Below are positions 24,681 to 37,513 of a stretch of 64,000 nucleotides of DNA, one piece after another. A program made the position numbers and the translations under genes. Position 1 is the stretch's first letter. The number at the start of each line of letters is the position of its first letter. The stretch spans positions 64,112,367-64,176,366 of the forward strand of contig CM060173.1 in assembly GCA_030549775.1 (NCBI GenBank), given 5' to 3'. Below the pieces are notes generated by a model. It was not told the origin of the DNA. It was given only the letters and a program-made list of their open reading frames with translations, and ran no database searches. Source of the stretch: Tamarix chinensis (Eukaryota; Streptophyta; Magnoliopsida; Caryophyllales; Tamaricaceae).

Positions 24681-25003
24681 TAGGACTGTAAATGAGCTGA
24701 GCTAGTTCGGTATTCGGCTCGGCTCGGTTCGTCTCGTTGGTTTAATTAAACGAGCCTCAAAATGAGGCTCGAGTTCAGCTCGTTTATTAAATGAGCAGAG
24801 CTCAAGCTCAAAAAAGCTCGGCTCGGTTCATTTTTTGGCTTTGGCTCGTGAGCTCGGCTCGGTTCGGCTCGTTAAAAGCTCGGTTCGGCTCGTTCGTTTA
24901 GTTAAATGAGTCGAGCCTAAACAGCATTTTAGGCTCGTTTAGTTAAACAATCCGAACCCAAGCCTGGGGGTATTCGGCTCGGCTCGGCTCGTTTACAATC
25001 CTA
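24681..25003. mobile_element. hAT-type MITE (CTCGG-rich) in TL6
   Basis: 323 bp with terminal inverted repeats: TAGGACTGTAAATGAGC at the left, and the complement of GCTCGTTTACAATCCTA at the right, 19 of 22 identical over the extended repeat. A perfect 8-bp duplication ATAGTTCA flanks it (24673-24680 and 25004-25011), diagnostic of the hAT superfamily. The interior is a self-complementary maze of GAGCTCGGCTCG and TTTAGTTAAA(C/T)GAG motifs, so a single strand would fold along most of its length. No transposase is present; it must have been moved by an enzyme from elsewhere. Confidence 0.9.
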
Positions 25004-26676
25004 ATAGTTCACGTGGAGACTTATGCTCATGATTAGGGTTAGCTTATAATAAATTTTATTTTGCATGGCCTAGGGTTAGAGATATGGTCCTACATGTACT
25101 ATAATGATAATATTTCTATTTAAATGATGTTCATGATTTAAATGTGTACATGTATGCTGCATGAAAGATGTGGTATGTGGTAGTCATATGATTAAGGTTT
25201 TGGTGGGCGTAACCCACTAAATGCATGAAAAGTGAAAAATATAATTAGTTGCCAAAATGTAAATATTAACTACGTGCTAAAATAATGTGAAATATTACCT
25301 TGTTTCCTACTCATTATAAGTCTCCCATAACGATAATGTTTGATATAAAAAATGAGTAAAATATGGAAACTAGGGTTTTAAAGGGTATTTTGGTGATTTT
25401 GACCTAATATCATTTACAAATAATTGAATGATAGGATGACCTTAGTCTTTTGATAGGTTTATCATATCTTTTACTTAGCTTGACATAGATATATGACCTT
25501 AGGGTTTATCTAAATAATTGGAAAAAAATGGGAAAATGGTTAAGTATAGAAAATAAAAATTTCTGTGTTGTATGTAACTTATGTGATCATCTTATAAGAT
25601 ATTAATACTTGAAGTAAAAGACCTTGAGTTGGGAATTATTGCTCTCTATGGGTCGCCACTTTAAAGGTGAGGTGTTAGCCCTCGTTTTTAGTTCACTAGT
25701 GTGTTGATGTGCCCCAATTCTTAAGGCCTTATTCTACTTTATAGGTAATCTACGGGCCCTCTAGGGGGTATCAATACTTAAGGATTAGGTGAATAAATTT
25801 GGAAGGATATTGTGTTGCTTTTGGACACCGGTATGACCAGACATACTATTGTATCCTTGGGTTTGAGGTAAGGGTATTATGTTGCTTTTGGACGCCAACA
25901 TGACTAGGTGTACCGCTGTATCCCTAGGTTGATTTCTATATCGCTTGAGTAAGGAAGTAAAATGAAAATGTTTGTTGTGTAATAAAAGAAATGGATTGTT
26001 GGTTCGGTAGTTGCTTTAGTGCCCTACATTGGTCTCTATTGGATTTGTTGGTTTGGTAGTCGCCTTAGTGCCCTACCCTAGTATTGTTTTGGATTATTGT
26101 TTTGGTAGTTGGTTTAGTGCCCTACCACTAGGATTGGCATGTATTTAATTAATAAAATATGACTTTACACTTTGAAATGATGAGAAGTGGTTTGGTATGT
26201 TTTGCTGTTGAGTTGATACTTGTACCATGATATCTGTTCTCCATACGTATTGTTTTGTTCATGACTTATGCTTAATTATGTTTTTTGGTTGTTGCATGAC
26301 TATGTGAAATACGGGCATGCTACCTTTTGCGAGGTATTATGATTTACTCAATACGAAAAAGTTATACTGACACTACTTTTGTAGATAACTATATGAGAGC
26401 CATAGAATGGTATGAAGCTTATAAGTGCGAGCAGGACAAACGGAGTCCTTGGGAAGAGGTTCCATTTTTAGAATGGAAATTTGAGCCCAAGAGTTAGGAT
26501 AAACCAAAGTTGTAACTCTAGGTGCTTGTTTTTGTTACAGGTGGTTTTCCTTTGGATTCTTATGTCCATTGTTGTACTTTGGTTATAATGTTGTAATACG
26601 GTATTTATTCATAACTTTATTATTTATTATTTCTATTTTTGCTAATTTGCTCTTGTTGAGTTTGTTTTATCCTTGG

Positions 26677-26719
26677 TACTTAGTGTAAGAAAGGCGAGGA
26701 ACTGAACTTATGCTAAGTA
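26677..26719 (+). other. TL6 3' hairpin
   Basis: TACTTAGTGTAAG pairs with CTTATGCTAAGTA over 13 positions with two wobbles, around AAAGGCGAGGAACTGAA. TGGCGGTAACACC follows. The stem sequence differs from TL1, TL3 and TL9, but the fold is the same. Confidence 0.65.
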
Positions 26720-26875
26720 TGGCGGTAACACCTAGTAATTTAGTAATTAACTCTTCTACAAAAATAAAAAAATTTCAGCTGGTAAAATGGGGGTATTACA
26801 GGCACTATGGCCATATTGTAGTTTTTACTCAAATTTTAATATAAGGTATGATATGGTTTGGTTAAGTATGGGTAA

Positions 26876-27352
26876 ATATGCGAATTTTACAAGTTTTAAG
26901 GTATTTAAGGGAAATGAGGGCAAAAAATGTTCATTTTGGGTTAATTTTTAAAAAACTAAGGTTGTGCAAGTATCATTTGTACCAAACTATGATAAGTGTG
27001 ATATGTGAGTAGTTTGGGCTAATATGGTTAATATATGAATCAATATTATGAGATACTTTCTTAAAATGGGCTTAAGAATCCTAAGGATATTATCAGTATT
27101 TTTTATCTGGGTTAATATACGAAATTTACAAGTTTTGAGATATTTAAGTGAAATTAGAGCAAAAATGTTCATTTTGGGTTAATTTTGGAAACTAAGGTTG
27201 TGTAATTATCATTTTTACCAAAATGTGATAAGTGTGATATGTGATTAGTTTGGGCTAATGTGATCAATACATGAATCAATATTATGTGAGACTTGCTTAA
27301 AATGGGATTAAGAACCCTAAGGATATTATTAGTATTTTTTGTGTGAAACATT
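26876..27352 (+). repeat. 239-bp tandem duplication in TL5
   Basis: Two units with clear similarity: ATATGCGAATTTTACAAG at 26876 and ATATACGAAATTTACAAG at 27115. Each contains TTCATTTTGGGTTAATTTT and CCTAAGGATATTAT. The two minus-strand open frames here are copies of each other through this duplication and are not taken as genes. Confidence 0.85.
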
Positions 27353-28709
27353 AGATTTTAATCTTGATTTATGGATATGATGTTTATTATGATAAATGGA
27401 AGGTTTGTGTTAAATTTGGTGAGTCTTATGAGTGGAGTCATAAGTTGATGGTGAATTAGGGCTTTTTAAGGGCATTACTATCTTTTCTCTTGTATAATGT
27501 CTCTTTTTGTGCTTGTTGTATTTTATTTATGTGTTATCTCTATTTCATGTGATTATAACATGTTTGATTCGATTAAATATGATAGATTTATTAGTGTGTA
27601 ATATAATAATAATAGTTGGCAATCGATATTTCATGTAATAAAAGACAAATGACGTCACATGTGATAAGTCAATGATAATATAAGTGGAAATATTATGATG
27701 ACCAATAAATCAAGTGGTGATTTTAAGTGTGGGGCATGAGCTATGTTTTTCATGTTGATTAATATGAAACCATGAATTTAAGTGAAAGATCACATAAGTT
27801 AATAGTGTTGTACCTATTATACTATTTATTTCTAGGTTGTTTGTAGTACTCGTGTTTTCTAATTCTATCAAAACTAGAGTGACCCTTAATCTACTCTATA
27901 TTTTCTATTCCACTAGCTTATAGAGATGATATATACTTAAATATTAAGAGTTTATTTTTGTAGTCACCAAGAGTGTCCTACCTAGGATGAAGCTATATGT
28001 TGCAATCTATTCCATACGAGATTAACTGAGGTTCCCAAGTGTGTATTGTCCAATAGGGATTGTTGTGTCATGATATTGTTCCACTAATGAGGAACGATGG
28101 GGTTTATAACCTTAGTGTGAATAACTATGTGAAATATAGGGATCCTAATATTGAACCCTAATTCAGTTTCTCTTCAGTTATCTCGTATCATGAGCATATA
28201 TGCATGTATAATATCTACCTTGCCATATGGTCCTATGTGCTATGCATATTTTATTCTATTGATGTGTATTGTTACCATGTGTAATACATAGTATATTGAT
28301 CTTTTTTTTATAAGCGTTACTCATTTCCATGACCAAATGTTGCCCCATTTCATAGGTACCTATTGATCTAATGTTTTTGATGTGGTTGATTATAGAGAGT
28401 AATTATTCAGATTAATATTAACATTAGGTTATCTAGATATCCTTCCCTTTCTATAATTTTAGTCCTCTATTCTTTTATCTTTATCTCTTCTCTCCTATCT
28501 TATAATCATGTATCATTATGGAATCATGTGCTTCTAACATTTTATATCTAGATACAAATTACTTTTAGCTTTACACCTGCTATAGATTGGGTATAAGGAA
28601 TACATTTTTTATATGGGATGTGGCATAATACCTTGTATCTTTCTTTTTGGCTTCCACAAAACTTGTTTTAAAGAAAAATAAATGTGTACATGAAAATGGG
28701 GGTGTTACA

Positions 28710-30505
28710 CATAATTGGTCTTTCACCCGCCGCTGTTCGTGATCCATTTTCTTGATTTTACTTCCTTAATCTTGATGTTTAAGTCTTTATTATTTTCTCT
28801 AAACAACTTGGTGTTAAAGGTTAATAAAATTGAAGGAAAATCTTCCTAACCTATTCCTTAATTTTATAACTCATTCCAAGGAAGAGTAAGATTTTGTAAC
28901 TTCGATTATTGCCATTGTTTGTTTTATTTTGCAATTTAGAAGTGATTTTGACCATTTTTTTTAATGATTTTTGTTCATGGTTTCCAAGAAGAAGAGAATT
29001 TGGTCTCTAGACTGATTGTGATTGATCTTGAAGCTTGAGAATTTAGATAACTTATATTATATTAAGAATAGGCATGAATTAAGTGTCGATATGTATAAAA
29101 ATGCAAATTCATGCATTCTAGGAGCATACAAACATTCTACAAAATTTGATGTTCTTGATGTTTTTTCTAAATTTTGATGATTTCATTGGTTTAGTCATGC
29201 TGTTTAGTTATGATTTCATATATTAAAATTTTTTAATTTGGGTTTATATAATTAAAGTTATGATTTAATGAAGCTTTAGCATTAAAAATGACATTTTTGT
29301 TATTGTACATGCAACCCGGGATTTTTCTGAACTTTCATGGGGTCTAATGTGCTTATAAGATGTTCAATGAATAGTGTGCAAAATTTGAGAAGCTAGATCT
29401 ATATATGTTATGAGTTATTCTATTTTTGGTGTTTTTAGGGTTTAGGGGTAGTATAGTCTTATTACACACAAATCTTATTTGTTAATTAAATTTTTTATAT
29501 TCTAACATATTAATTATTGATTAAGTTTGTATAATATTTAATTTCATTATATTAGAGCATGATTACTATTTTATTCATGACTTATAAATTTAAGGCTTAT
29601 TAGGATTGGTTTTAGCATTCACACCTATATGCCTTAACTAGATATTTTAGGATCAATATTTGATCTTAGCCATTAATTTGACTCTCAAAATAGTAATGTG
29701 ATGTAAATAGAGAATCTTGGTAGTAATTTTTTATTTATTTAAGCATCTTGACATATTTTTACATAACCCTAAAAGGGTTAATTTTGCACCTCAAGATCCT
29801 ATTTAGATATTTTAAGGTTAATGGTTGATCTATAATATTGATTTGACTCTCATAATAGTAATTTAATATGAATAGTAAATCACGATAGTAATAATAATAA
29901 TATGTATTTAACTGATATATTTCTACATATCCTGTTGTTTATGAATAATGGTTCATATTACTAGTAACTTTTTTGAAATTGGTGTGCGAACTTATCTTAT
30001 ATTAGTAAGCAATAATATATCTAAAAATTATTAATAATACAAGTTAAAGGCTGAGTTTGGATTTAGGTGTGTTGCCTTAGGATGACCTTTGAGGTGGGTT
30101 TTGTCATTGATGTACTCCCTACTTATTATATGGTTGTGTTATAACCATTAATGTATTGTTGAAGTCTCTTTTTATACGAGTCTTATAGGGGAAACCTATG
30201 CATAATGATATAATATTCCTCAATAGATTAGAAGGCATCCTTAACTAATAACATTTTAGGTTGGAGTCTTTGTCATTAGTACCTTGAATTTAGTATTCTT
30301 AACTCTCGGATAAAGTATGGTATATAGTGGATTATGTGATAATGTAAATAAGGGATGTAATAATCAGTGGACCTCAGATATGGATGAATTCTATCATCTT
30401 GATATTTAGTATTATATTATGCGAGTTTATATGAGTTTGAGGGTTTTGATGAATAGTCGTGAATACTATGAATAAATATGAATAATAAGAAATAGTGCGA
30501 AAAGT
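28710..30505. other. Intergenic DNA right of TL5
   Basis: AT-rich flank between TL5 and Gypsy-ii. It holds one tandem duplication (29641-29945) and no gene that I can support. Confidence 0.6.
29641..29945. repeat. 165-bp tandem duplication
   Basis: GATATTTTAGGATCAATA at 29641 and GATATTTTAAGGTTAATG at 29806 start two diverged units. Both continue through ATTTGACTCTCA(A/T)AATAGTAAT and end near TTTCTACATA-like sequence. Confidence 0.75.
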
Positions 30506-31436
30506 TGATGTAAGAGCATCCACATTTATGGATCATAATCAAGCCATTACCAAATTTGAAATTCAAACAACCCTCCTTACTTGGACAAATAAATTGTCAA
30601 TCAAACCCTAGGTATATAAGCCATGCAAAATCCTTTTTTCTCCTTTTCCTCTAAGCACTGAAAACTCTAACCTAAGCCACATTTTTTTACACATTTTCTC
30701 TCCACTTTGAGCTCTATTTTCCCTTGATAATCTTATCCTCAAGTAGCCCAAAAACATAGCAAAGACCAGCCCCCTTAGAAGACACACAATTTAGCTATAA
30801 GTCATTTTCACTTGGATGCCTAGTCATTTTCAGTACTTGAAAAAAGCAATGCTGATGTGGGGAAGAGTAAGGAAATTTAGAAGACATTCCATACATCTTT
30901 ATATTTCTTACAAGGTTGAAAGAGGTTTTTGTCTCTTTATTTTTGTGTAATATGGCTATTGTAACTTATATCATGTGTAGTTGTGGAATAGGATGTTCAA
31001 AAATCTACCCAGATAGCTCCCTCATAACCAAAACACATGGGTTAGAAGTTTAGTATGATTTTCAACCCTATTAGGCTCTAAATGCAAGTATTAGTCAGTT
31101 AAGTTGTATTCTTTAATCCCACACTTCTTTTATAAGTGTTAGGATGGAATGAAATGGAAATAACAACTCATCTTTGGCCACCCTTTTTTCCTTTCACAAA
31201 ACCAAGAGTTCTCCATTTCAACTGAGTTCCAGAGTTGAAGTTTCTTATTAAATATTATAAGATTTATCTTAATATTTGTATACCTTAGGTGGTTCTTGCA
31301 AGTATTGATTTAAGAAGTTACTAAGAATCAATTTTTATCACTTTTTCCTACCCCGTTTCTACATCTTATTTTCAGTTATTCTTCCTTGAGGAAAACCAAA
31401 ACCTAATAAAACCCAAGTTAGTTCTCATATGTATCA
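30506..31436 (+). repeat. Gypsy-ii 5' LTR
   Basis: TGATGTAAGAGCATCC at the start and TCATATGTATCA at the end, 931 bp. It parallels 44801-45737 and 5627-6018/19312-19825 along its length. Confidence 0.85.
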
Positions 31437-31439
31437 ACT

Positions 31440-31451
31440 TGGTATCAAAGC
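31440..31451 (+). other. Primer-binding site (initiator Met tRNA)
   Basis: TGGTATCAAAGC begins 3 nt after the LTR. It differs at one of 12 positions from TGGTATCAGAGC, the complement of the 3' end of plant initiator methionine tRNA. This fixes the LTR end and the element's strand. Confidence 0.8.
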
Positions 31452-31599
31452 TTAGGTTGTCTCGATTTGGGTCTTATAAATATCTTCTCCTCAACCTTGT
31501 CTAAGCCAAACATATATACAAAATTTCTTCTAACCTAACCCCACTCAAATCGTTTCCCTCACTTATTTCTTCTTTTATTATCTAAAACCATAATCTTTA

Positions 31600-32600
31600 A
31601 TGGGAGACCAACCAATACCAAGAGGGTTGATCCTTAAAGAAAAAAATAACTTGAAAAGAGATAAAGCTGTTGAGTCCCTTTAAAATCATATGAGGATGGT
31701 ACTTGATATCTTAAAGAATCTAACTCCTAATGTGAACCGAAGTCACCATAGAAGATCCCTTCCCCTTAAATTCAAGAACCAAATGAGGGTTTTGAAGTTG
31801 AAGATAGTAAGGGTGCTGAAGACTCTTCTTCATGTGAGTACTATATGAAAACAAGGATGAGGAATCAAAGAATTGGAAAACACTTTCATGATGTTAGGGA
31901 TGAGGTTTCCAAAGTTTGAGGGTAACCACAATTCTGACAACTTTCTAGAATGGGAGTTAAGATGTAGCATGTTGTTTGAAACTAAGGATTATACCAACAC
32001 CAAATCCTTTAAGGTGGTGGTTCATAAGCTCAAAGGCCATGCCTCTTTGTGGTGGGAAAGTGTATTTCACAATAGGAGAAAGAAGGGAAAATCAAAGTTT
32101 AAATCTTGGACGAAGAATAAAAAAGTTAATGAAGGAGAGATTCCTCCCTCCTTTCACTCAAGATTTATACAACAAAGAGTTCTCTTTGAAACAAGGATTA
32201 TTAAGTGTAGAAGTGTAGATTAGAGAATTTGAAAAACTCTCCATGAGGCTTGGCTAGGATGAGTTATAAGAGTATATTATGTAATGTTTTCTTAGAGGTA
32301 TTAGGCAAGAAATAACTAGGAAGGTGGAAATGTATAGGTATTATACCTTGGATTAGATTTTTCACCTAGCCATTAAGGTATAAAACCACATAAAAGATAA
32401 GGGGGTCATGAGGTTTAGATGTCCAAGTAAAGGTGCTAGCACTTTAAGGGAGGCTCCTCTACCATTCAAAGTACCCTCCACACCTTTGACAAAAGATATG
32501 AAAGGCTAAGGAGTGGCGGTTGAAGTTAAGTCAAATAATGTTAGGTGTTTTAAGTCTTAAGTCTTAGGTTACTATAAATTAATGAGTGTCCTAACACAAG
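31600..32600 (+). pseudogene. Gypsy-ii gag remnant
   Basis: A start ATG at 31600 begins MGDQPIPRG, with stops soon after. The open stretch 31873-32223 carries the retrotransposon gag core: FPKFEGNHNSDNFLEWE, then HASLWWESV, the hallmark 'LEWE...WW' spacing of plant gypsy gag. A degraded zinc knuckle (RCFKS, then a Y-Y in place of G-H, then a CP) is visible near 32540-32595. Frameshifts and stops break the frame, so no capsid protein can be made. Confidence 0.8.
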
Positions 32601-32604
32601 AGTT

Positions 32605-33180
32605 ATGACCATGGTAGACTTTGATAAGGAAAATTATGGGGAGGATAGTGAAAAGGAGGATGAAGACATGACCATGGGTGGAGAAGAAGAGTTTGCACCA
32701 CTAGACGTAGGAGAATCCTTATTGGTTAGAAGGGTGTTGTATACTAAGGAGAATAAGTTGGAAGGTTCACAAAGAGAAAATATTTTTCAAACCAAGTGCA
32801 CCGTAATTGAAAAAAATATGTTCTCTTATTGTGGATGGAGGGAGTTATGCTAATTCTGCATCTTTCATTTTAATAGATAAGCTTATTATTCTTACTTCAA
32901 AGAATAGTAGGCCATACAAGCTACAAGGCCTTAATGATGGTAATATGACAGAGGTAACAAGGTAAGTGAGAGTGTCATTTCCTATTGGAAAGACCTATTG
33001 TGATGAGGTGGTATGAAATGTGGTTCTAATGGACACTTGCCACTTGCTTTGGGGAAACCCTTGGTAATTTGATATAAGCATCATCCATGATGGAAGGAGG
33101 AAAACCTATTGGTTGAAGTTTGTCAAAAGAATCTTATTCTCACATGACACCTTTAACTATCCGACCTAACATTATTGATA
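32605..33180 (+). pseudogene. Gypsy-ii linker and protease remnant
   Basis: An acidic linker (DEDMTMGGEEEFAPLD) is followed by ENIFQTKC, the usual entry to the gypsy aspartic protease. The catalytic D-G-G motif is lost: Y-C-G-W stands in its place, near 32827. Later fragments resemble the conserved 'LLLGRPWQFDR...HDGR' tail (near 33040-33110, with GNPW and HDGR). Multiple frameshifts. Confidence 0.7.
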
Positions 33181-33239
33181 TGAATTGTAAAAGTCTTTAT
33201 TCATAGGTGAAAATTGTATATATGAAGCCTTAGTGATAG

Positions 33240-33790
33240 TATAGCTATCAACAACATTACTATCAAGTATAGGTATCTTGTACTTACATTATATGATATG
33301 CTTGATTGTTTTTATGATGTAGATTATTTTCCAAAATCGACCTAAGGAGTGGCTACTACCAAATAAGAATGAAAGACGGTGATGAGTGGAAGACTAAGTT
33401 TAAAACAGAGGGAGGATTGTATGAGTGGATGGTTATACACTTTGATTTATCAAATACTACTAGTACTTTTATGAGACTTATGAATAAGGTACTTAAACCA
33501 TTCATTAGCAAATTTGTAGCAGTTTACTTTTATAATATCCTTACTAGTGAAGAAGAAAATGCAAATGATCTTAAACTTGTATTTCTATCACTTAGGGATC
33601 ACAAGTTGTATGTTAAGCTAGAAAAGTGGGAGTTCTTTGTACCTAGGGTTACATTTTTACATTTTGTGGTGTTTAGAGATGGAATAGCCATAGATGAGTT
33701 TAAAGTAGAAGCAAAAAAGACATGGCCTACACATACAAGCCTAACAAAATTGAGAACTTTCCATGGCCTAGCATTGTTTTATAGGTAGTT
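33240..33790 (+). pseudogene. Gypsy-ii reverse transcriptase remnant
   Basis: The open frame 33369-33788 reads as RT palm and thumb: [19 protein letters not shown], then STFMRLMN, then VYFYN where the catalytic Y-x-D-D should be. Both active-site aspartates are replaced. It ends [12 protein letters not shown], the usual transition to RNase H. The segment just upstream holds a frameshifted piece of the preceding RT strand. About the first third of RT, before this, is missing between protease and RT. Confidence 0.85.
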
Positions 33791-34275
33791 AATTAGGGGA
33801 TTTAGCACACTGTTGGAACCTATAACCAAGTGCATGAAGAATGGAGAATTCAAATGGATCACAGAAGCCCAATATGCATTTGAAGTGATCAAAGGGAAGT
33901 TAAGTGAGACATTCATCTTAGCATTACCTAACTTCAACAAGTTGTTTGAGATTGAGTGTGATGCTATTAGAGTGGGCACCAGAGTTGTTTTACTATAATA
34001 ATGAAAGCCTATTTCCATCTTTAGTGAAAAACTCAATGGGTCTAGGGTGAATTACAACACTTATGACAAGGATTCCTATGCTTTGGTAAGAGCCCTTGAT
34101 CATTGGTTGAAACAAATGAGGCTACAATAGTTTATGCTACACATGGATCATGATGGGTAGAAATTTCACAATCATTCTCCTTTGTAGCTAAACATAAAAA
34201 TGGCAAAACAAATGCAATAGTTCATGCACTCTCTAATAGATATTATATGCTTTCTTTATTAGAATACAAGGTATT
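33791..34275 (+). pseudogene. Gypsy-ii RNase H remnant
   Basis: Fragments EPITKCMKNGEFKW and AQYAFEVIKGKLSE match the connection domain. [17 protein letters not shown] and MDHDG match the RNase H body, where H-x-D-H has decayed. It continues towards 'ADALSRR' (SIDIICFL in altered form near 34230). The uninterrupted site here is the reference for the TL1 insertion in Gypsy-i. Confidence 0.75.
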
Positions 34276-34540
34276 GGGGTTTGGGTGTACTAGAGAGATC
34301 TACATAGAAGATGAATACATTAGATAATACTTTAAGGACCAAGACAAGGTAAGGGATCATTCATCATCCAAGATGGGTTCCTCTTCAAGATCAACAAGCT
34401 TTACATTGCTAAGTGCTCCATTAGAGTGTTGCTCATGAGGGAAGTGCATAGAAGAGGAATAATTTGACACTTAAATATCAATAAGAATGTAGATGTACTT
34501 AGTGAGCATTTTTATTAGTCCAAACTTGTGGGGATGTGTC
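34276..34540 (+). pseudogene. Gypsy-ii integrase N-terminal remnant
   Basis: Pieces of the zinc-binding N-terminal domain region and the 'FWPK' stretch (near 34509) are visible, all frameshifted. TL7 inserts at 34540, and GTGTC (34536-34540) is repeated after it at 44075-44079. Confidence 0.7.
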
Positions 34541-35407
34541 TGAAATACCCCAAAAATCCTAATTTAGGAATTATGACAAAATAATAATTTATTAGGAAAT
34601 TTGAGTAAATAAATTATTTTATTAAAATAAAGGAGGGATAAATTGAGGAAAATAAAGAGAAAATAATAAATAAATTATTTAGAAAATTTTGGACATTTTA
34701 CTAATTAAAATGAAAGTTAAGGAAATTTGTTCCAATAGCCTAATTAAATCTAAAAAGGAATTTAATTATTATTCTTATAATAATTATTATTAATTTTAAA
34801 TATCCAAATAAATAAATAAATAAAGACCAAATATCTCAACCCATCCATTTTCTCCTTTTTTCTTTTTTTTTTCTTTTTTCCTTTTTCTCCTTTCTTTTCC
34901 CTTTTCTTTCTTTCTCTCCTTTCTCCTTTTCTTATTTTCCCTTCTCCTCCCCCGGAAATGGGACAACCCGCCGGCCCAAATCCCTTCCCCTTTCCCTGTC
35001 TCGTGCGGCCTAAGTCGTGTCGCCCTTCCTCCTTCGCCCAACTGCCCAGTCGGTCCACCCACTTCCTTTTTCTTCCTTTCCTTTTCCCTTAGACCGACCG
35101 GTCCACCCGTCACCCTCCTTCTTCCCCAATCCCGACCTGCAGCGGCTATAACCAAAAACCCTTGCCGCCAACAACCACAAGTCGTCCGACCTCCCTTCTC
35201 TCTCTCCCTCCTCGTCATTTTATTTCCTTTTTTTGACCCCAACAATCCCCACAACTACCCTCCACACGTGCCTCCCCTTTCCTTTTCTCTCCCCCCGACC
35301 TAACCTGCCATGGCAGGATTGCACCACTTGCCACCGCCGGTTGGTGGTCCTACCACACCTGCTCTGCTTTTCCTCTTCCCCTTCTTCGTTTTCTCCCTCA
35401 ATCAGCT

Positions 35408-35415
35408 TATAAATA
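35408..35415 (+). promoter_or_regulatory. TATA box in TL7
   Basis: TATAAATA followed by CACCCCAAGG, 0.87 kb from the element start, at the same place as in TL3, TL4 and TL8. Confidence 0.55.
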
Positions 35416-36093
35416 CACCCCAAGGGCAGCCATAACCGAGCTTCCTTTTTCGCAAGCCTAGAATCCAGCTACTCGCCGCCGCCCAAACAGACCCTTGTTC
35501 TGCCTCCGTAGACAATTGCCATCGCAAAATCCACCCACCAAAACCTTCCCCACACCTCCCCCTACAAAACTAAGCCACCATCCTCCCCTATATTGCCCCG
35601 CACAAGCCGCCCCAACCGTGCAAAGTTGCCAACCCGATCAGCCATCATCAACCCCGCAACGCCCTTCGTGCCGTAGTCCGCCGACAATCTCGCCGCAACT
35701 AGCACCTCCTCCACCCTCCAAAACATCCAGGGGACCTTAACCTAAGTTCCCACACCTCCATCTCCCCCTGCCTCCCTCTCCCTCTACCTTCTCCACCTTC
35801 CACCACCTTCGGCCACCGCACCAACCGTCGTGCGCCGCCACTTCCGGCTGCACCACCACCTCCATTCTACCCCTCTCCACGTGATACACCTTCCAACACG
35901 TCAAACACGCCCTCATTCCCTCTCCTCTAGCTTATAAACCCATCTTTCCACCTCTCTTCCTCCTCCACTGCCGCCGCCGTTGCCGCTACGCGCCGCCACA
36001 GGTTCCGCCACCAACCTTAGGTGGTACTCCAACTCCCCCAGCCCTTAAACTATTTTCTATAAGTGTTAATAATTTTTAGTAATATTAATAGTA

Positions 36094-36100
36094 TTATCCT

Positions 36101-36155
<55 letters not shown>

Positions 36156-36180
36156 GTTATTAGTGTTGTATTATCTTTAT

Positions 36181-36227
<47 letters not shown>

Positions 36228-36560
36228 TTAATATTATTAGTATGTAACACCTTTATTACCTAACCTAATTTTAGAAATATTTATAACTATGGCATGTTAT
36301 TTAAAAGGGGTACAACTTTAGTACTAATAAAGTGATCTTTATTATTATTAATGTTACTACTACCACTACTAGTAGTATTATTATTATTTTATTAATAAAT
36401 CTAACTTGGCCATTATCACTAAAACTACCACTAAGATGATTTCTAGGACCTTCATTAGTGTTATCCTTAAGATGAGAACTACTATTAATATTATCACTAT
36501 TATTATTATTATTAATGGTCTACAACCTTAGTGTTATCGTGATTAGGATTTTCCCTTGTT

Positions 36561-36615
<55 letters not shown>

Positions 36616-36624
36616 TATTATTAT

Positions 36625-36691
<67 letters not shown>

Positions 36692-36865
36692 CTCACTATT
36701 ATTCCTACTATTATTACTAATGCTAGATTTGGCCTATAATTATTATCTTTATTATTATGGTAAATATTTGAACCCTTATATTACTATTACCATTTTTATT
36801 ATCATTACTATTAGTATTATTCATAACACTATCATCATCATCATCATCATCATTATTATTAATGC

Positions 36866-36903
<38 letters not shown>

Positions 36904-37131
36904 CCATTATCATTATCATTATTTTCCTGCTAACATTGTTAATACTAACCTTGTCCATTATCACTTTTATTTATTAATATAAATATTTAGACCCTTATAT
37001 TATTATTATCTTTTTGGTTACTATTACGTACTATTGTTATTGTAATTATTATTATGCTTAACATTATCATCATTATTACTATTACTATTACTATTACTAT
37101 TGCTATTATTATTATTATTATTATTATTATT

Positions 37132-37175
<44 letters not shown>

Positions 37176-37467
37176 TATTACTATTTTTATTATTATTAAT
37201 GTTATTTAAACCGAAATTGGTATGTTACCATTTTGTTACTAAAGAAGAAGAATACTCAACCTTAATATTATTATTATTACTATTATTATTATTCAAATAT
37301 TGCTAATATTATTCCTAATGCCTTTGTTGCTAACATTATTACTATGGTATTATTATTAGTTATTACTATAATTATTGTTGTTATTTTGTTACTATTATTG
37401 TGACAAAAGTACTTGAACCCTTATATTATTATTATTCAAAATATAATAGGGTTTCTATCACTATAAG

Positions 37468-37513
<46 letters not shown>

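Larger units (their letters stand above)
23192..26800 (+). mobile_element. TL6: LTR-like element nested in TL5
   Basis: Begins TATAATACCCTATTTTC and ends ATGGGGGTATTACA. The flanks GAAAC and GGCAC match at only 3 of 5, so the duplication has decayed or the ends are slightly off. It is 3.6 kb, of which 323 bp is a nested hAT MITE. The pyrimidine-rich zone is at 23480-24130. A donor-like TTTAG/GTAAATCC occurs at 24340. The usual CCACCGG blocks are not recognisable; instead a GGTCGCCACTTTAAAGGTGAGG hairpin-like stretch and TTGGTAGTYGCYTTAGTGCC repeats (26006, 26052, 26105) are present. The 3' hairpin is intact, showing that structure outlasts sequence in this divergent copy. Confidence 0.6.
21616..28709 (+). 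mobile_element. TL5: old LTR-like element containing TL6
   Basis: Begins TATAACACTCTAAAATT, with its TG mutated to TA, and ends ATGGGGGTGTTACA. The flanks CATAG (21611-21615) and CATAA (28710-28714) match at 4 of 5 positions. Without TL6 it is about 3.5 kb. A pyrimidine-rich zone spans 21830-22560. An exon-like block of about 65 nt sits between ATCTAG/GTGATCC (22632) and ACTTG/GTAAGG (22697). A 239-bp tandem duplication follows at 26876-27352. The acceptor-like CATAG/GTACC ends at 28355. The 3' hairpin is degraded, but GATGTGGCATAATACC marks its place. Divergence suggests it is among the oldest copies here. Confidence 0.65.

Noticed and set aside
31976..32218. Second open frame overlapping the gag region
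   Set aside because: Shadow frame of the gag stretch 31873-32223, which carries the recognisable motifs.
36050..37306. Poly-Ile, poly-Ser and poly-Met open frames
   Set aside because: Translations of ATT, ACT and ATC microsatellites in TL7.
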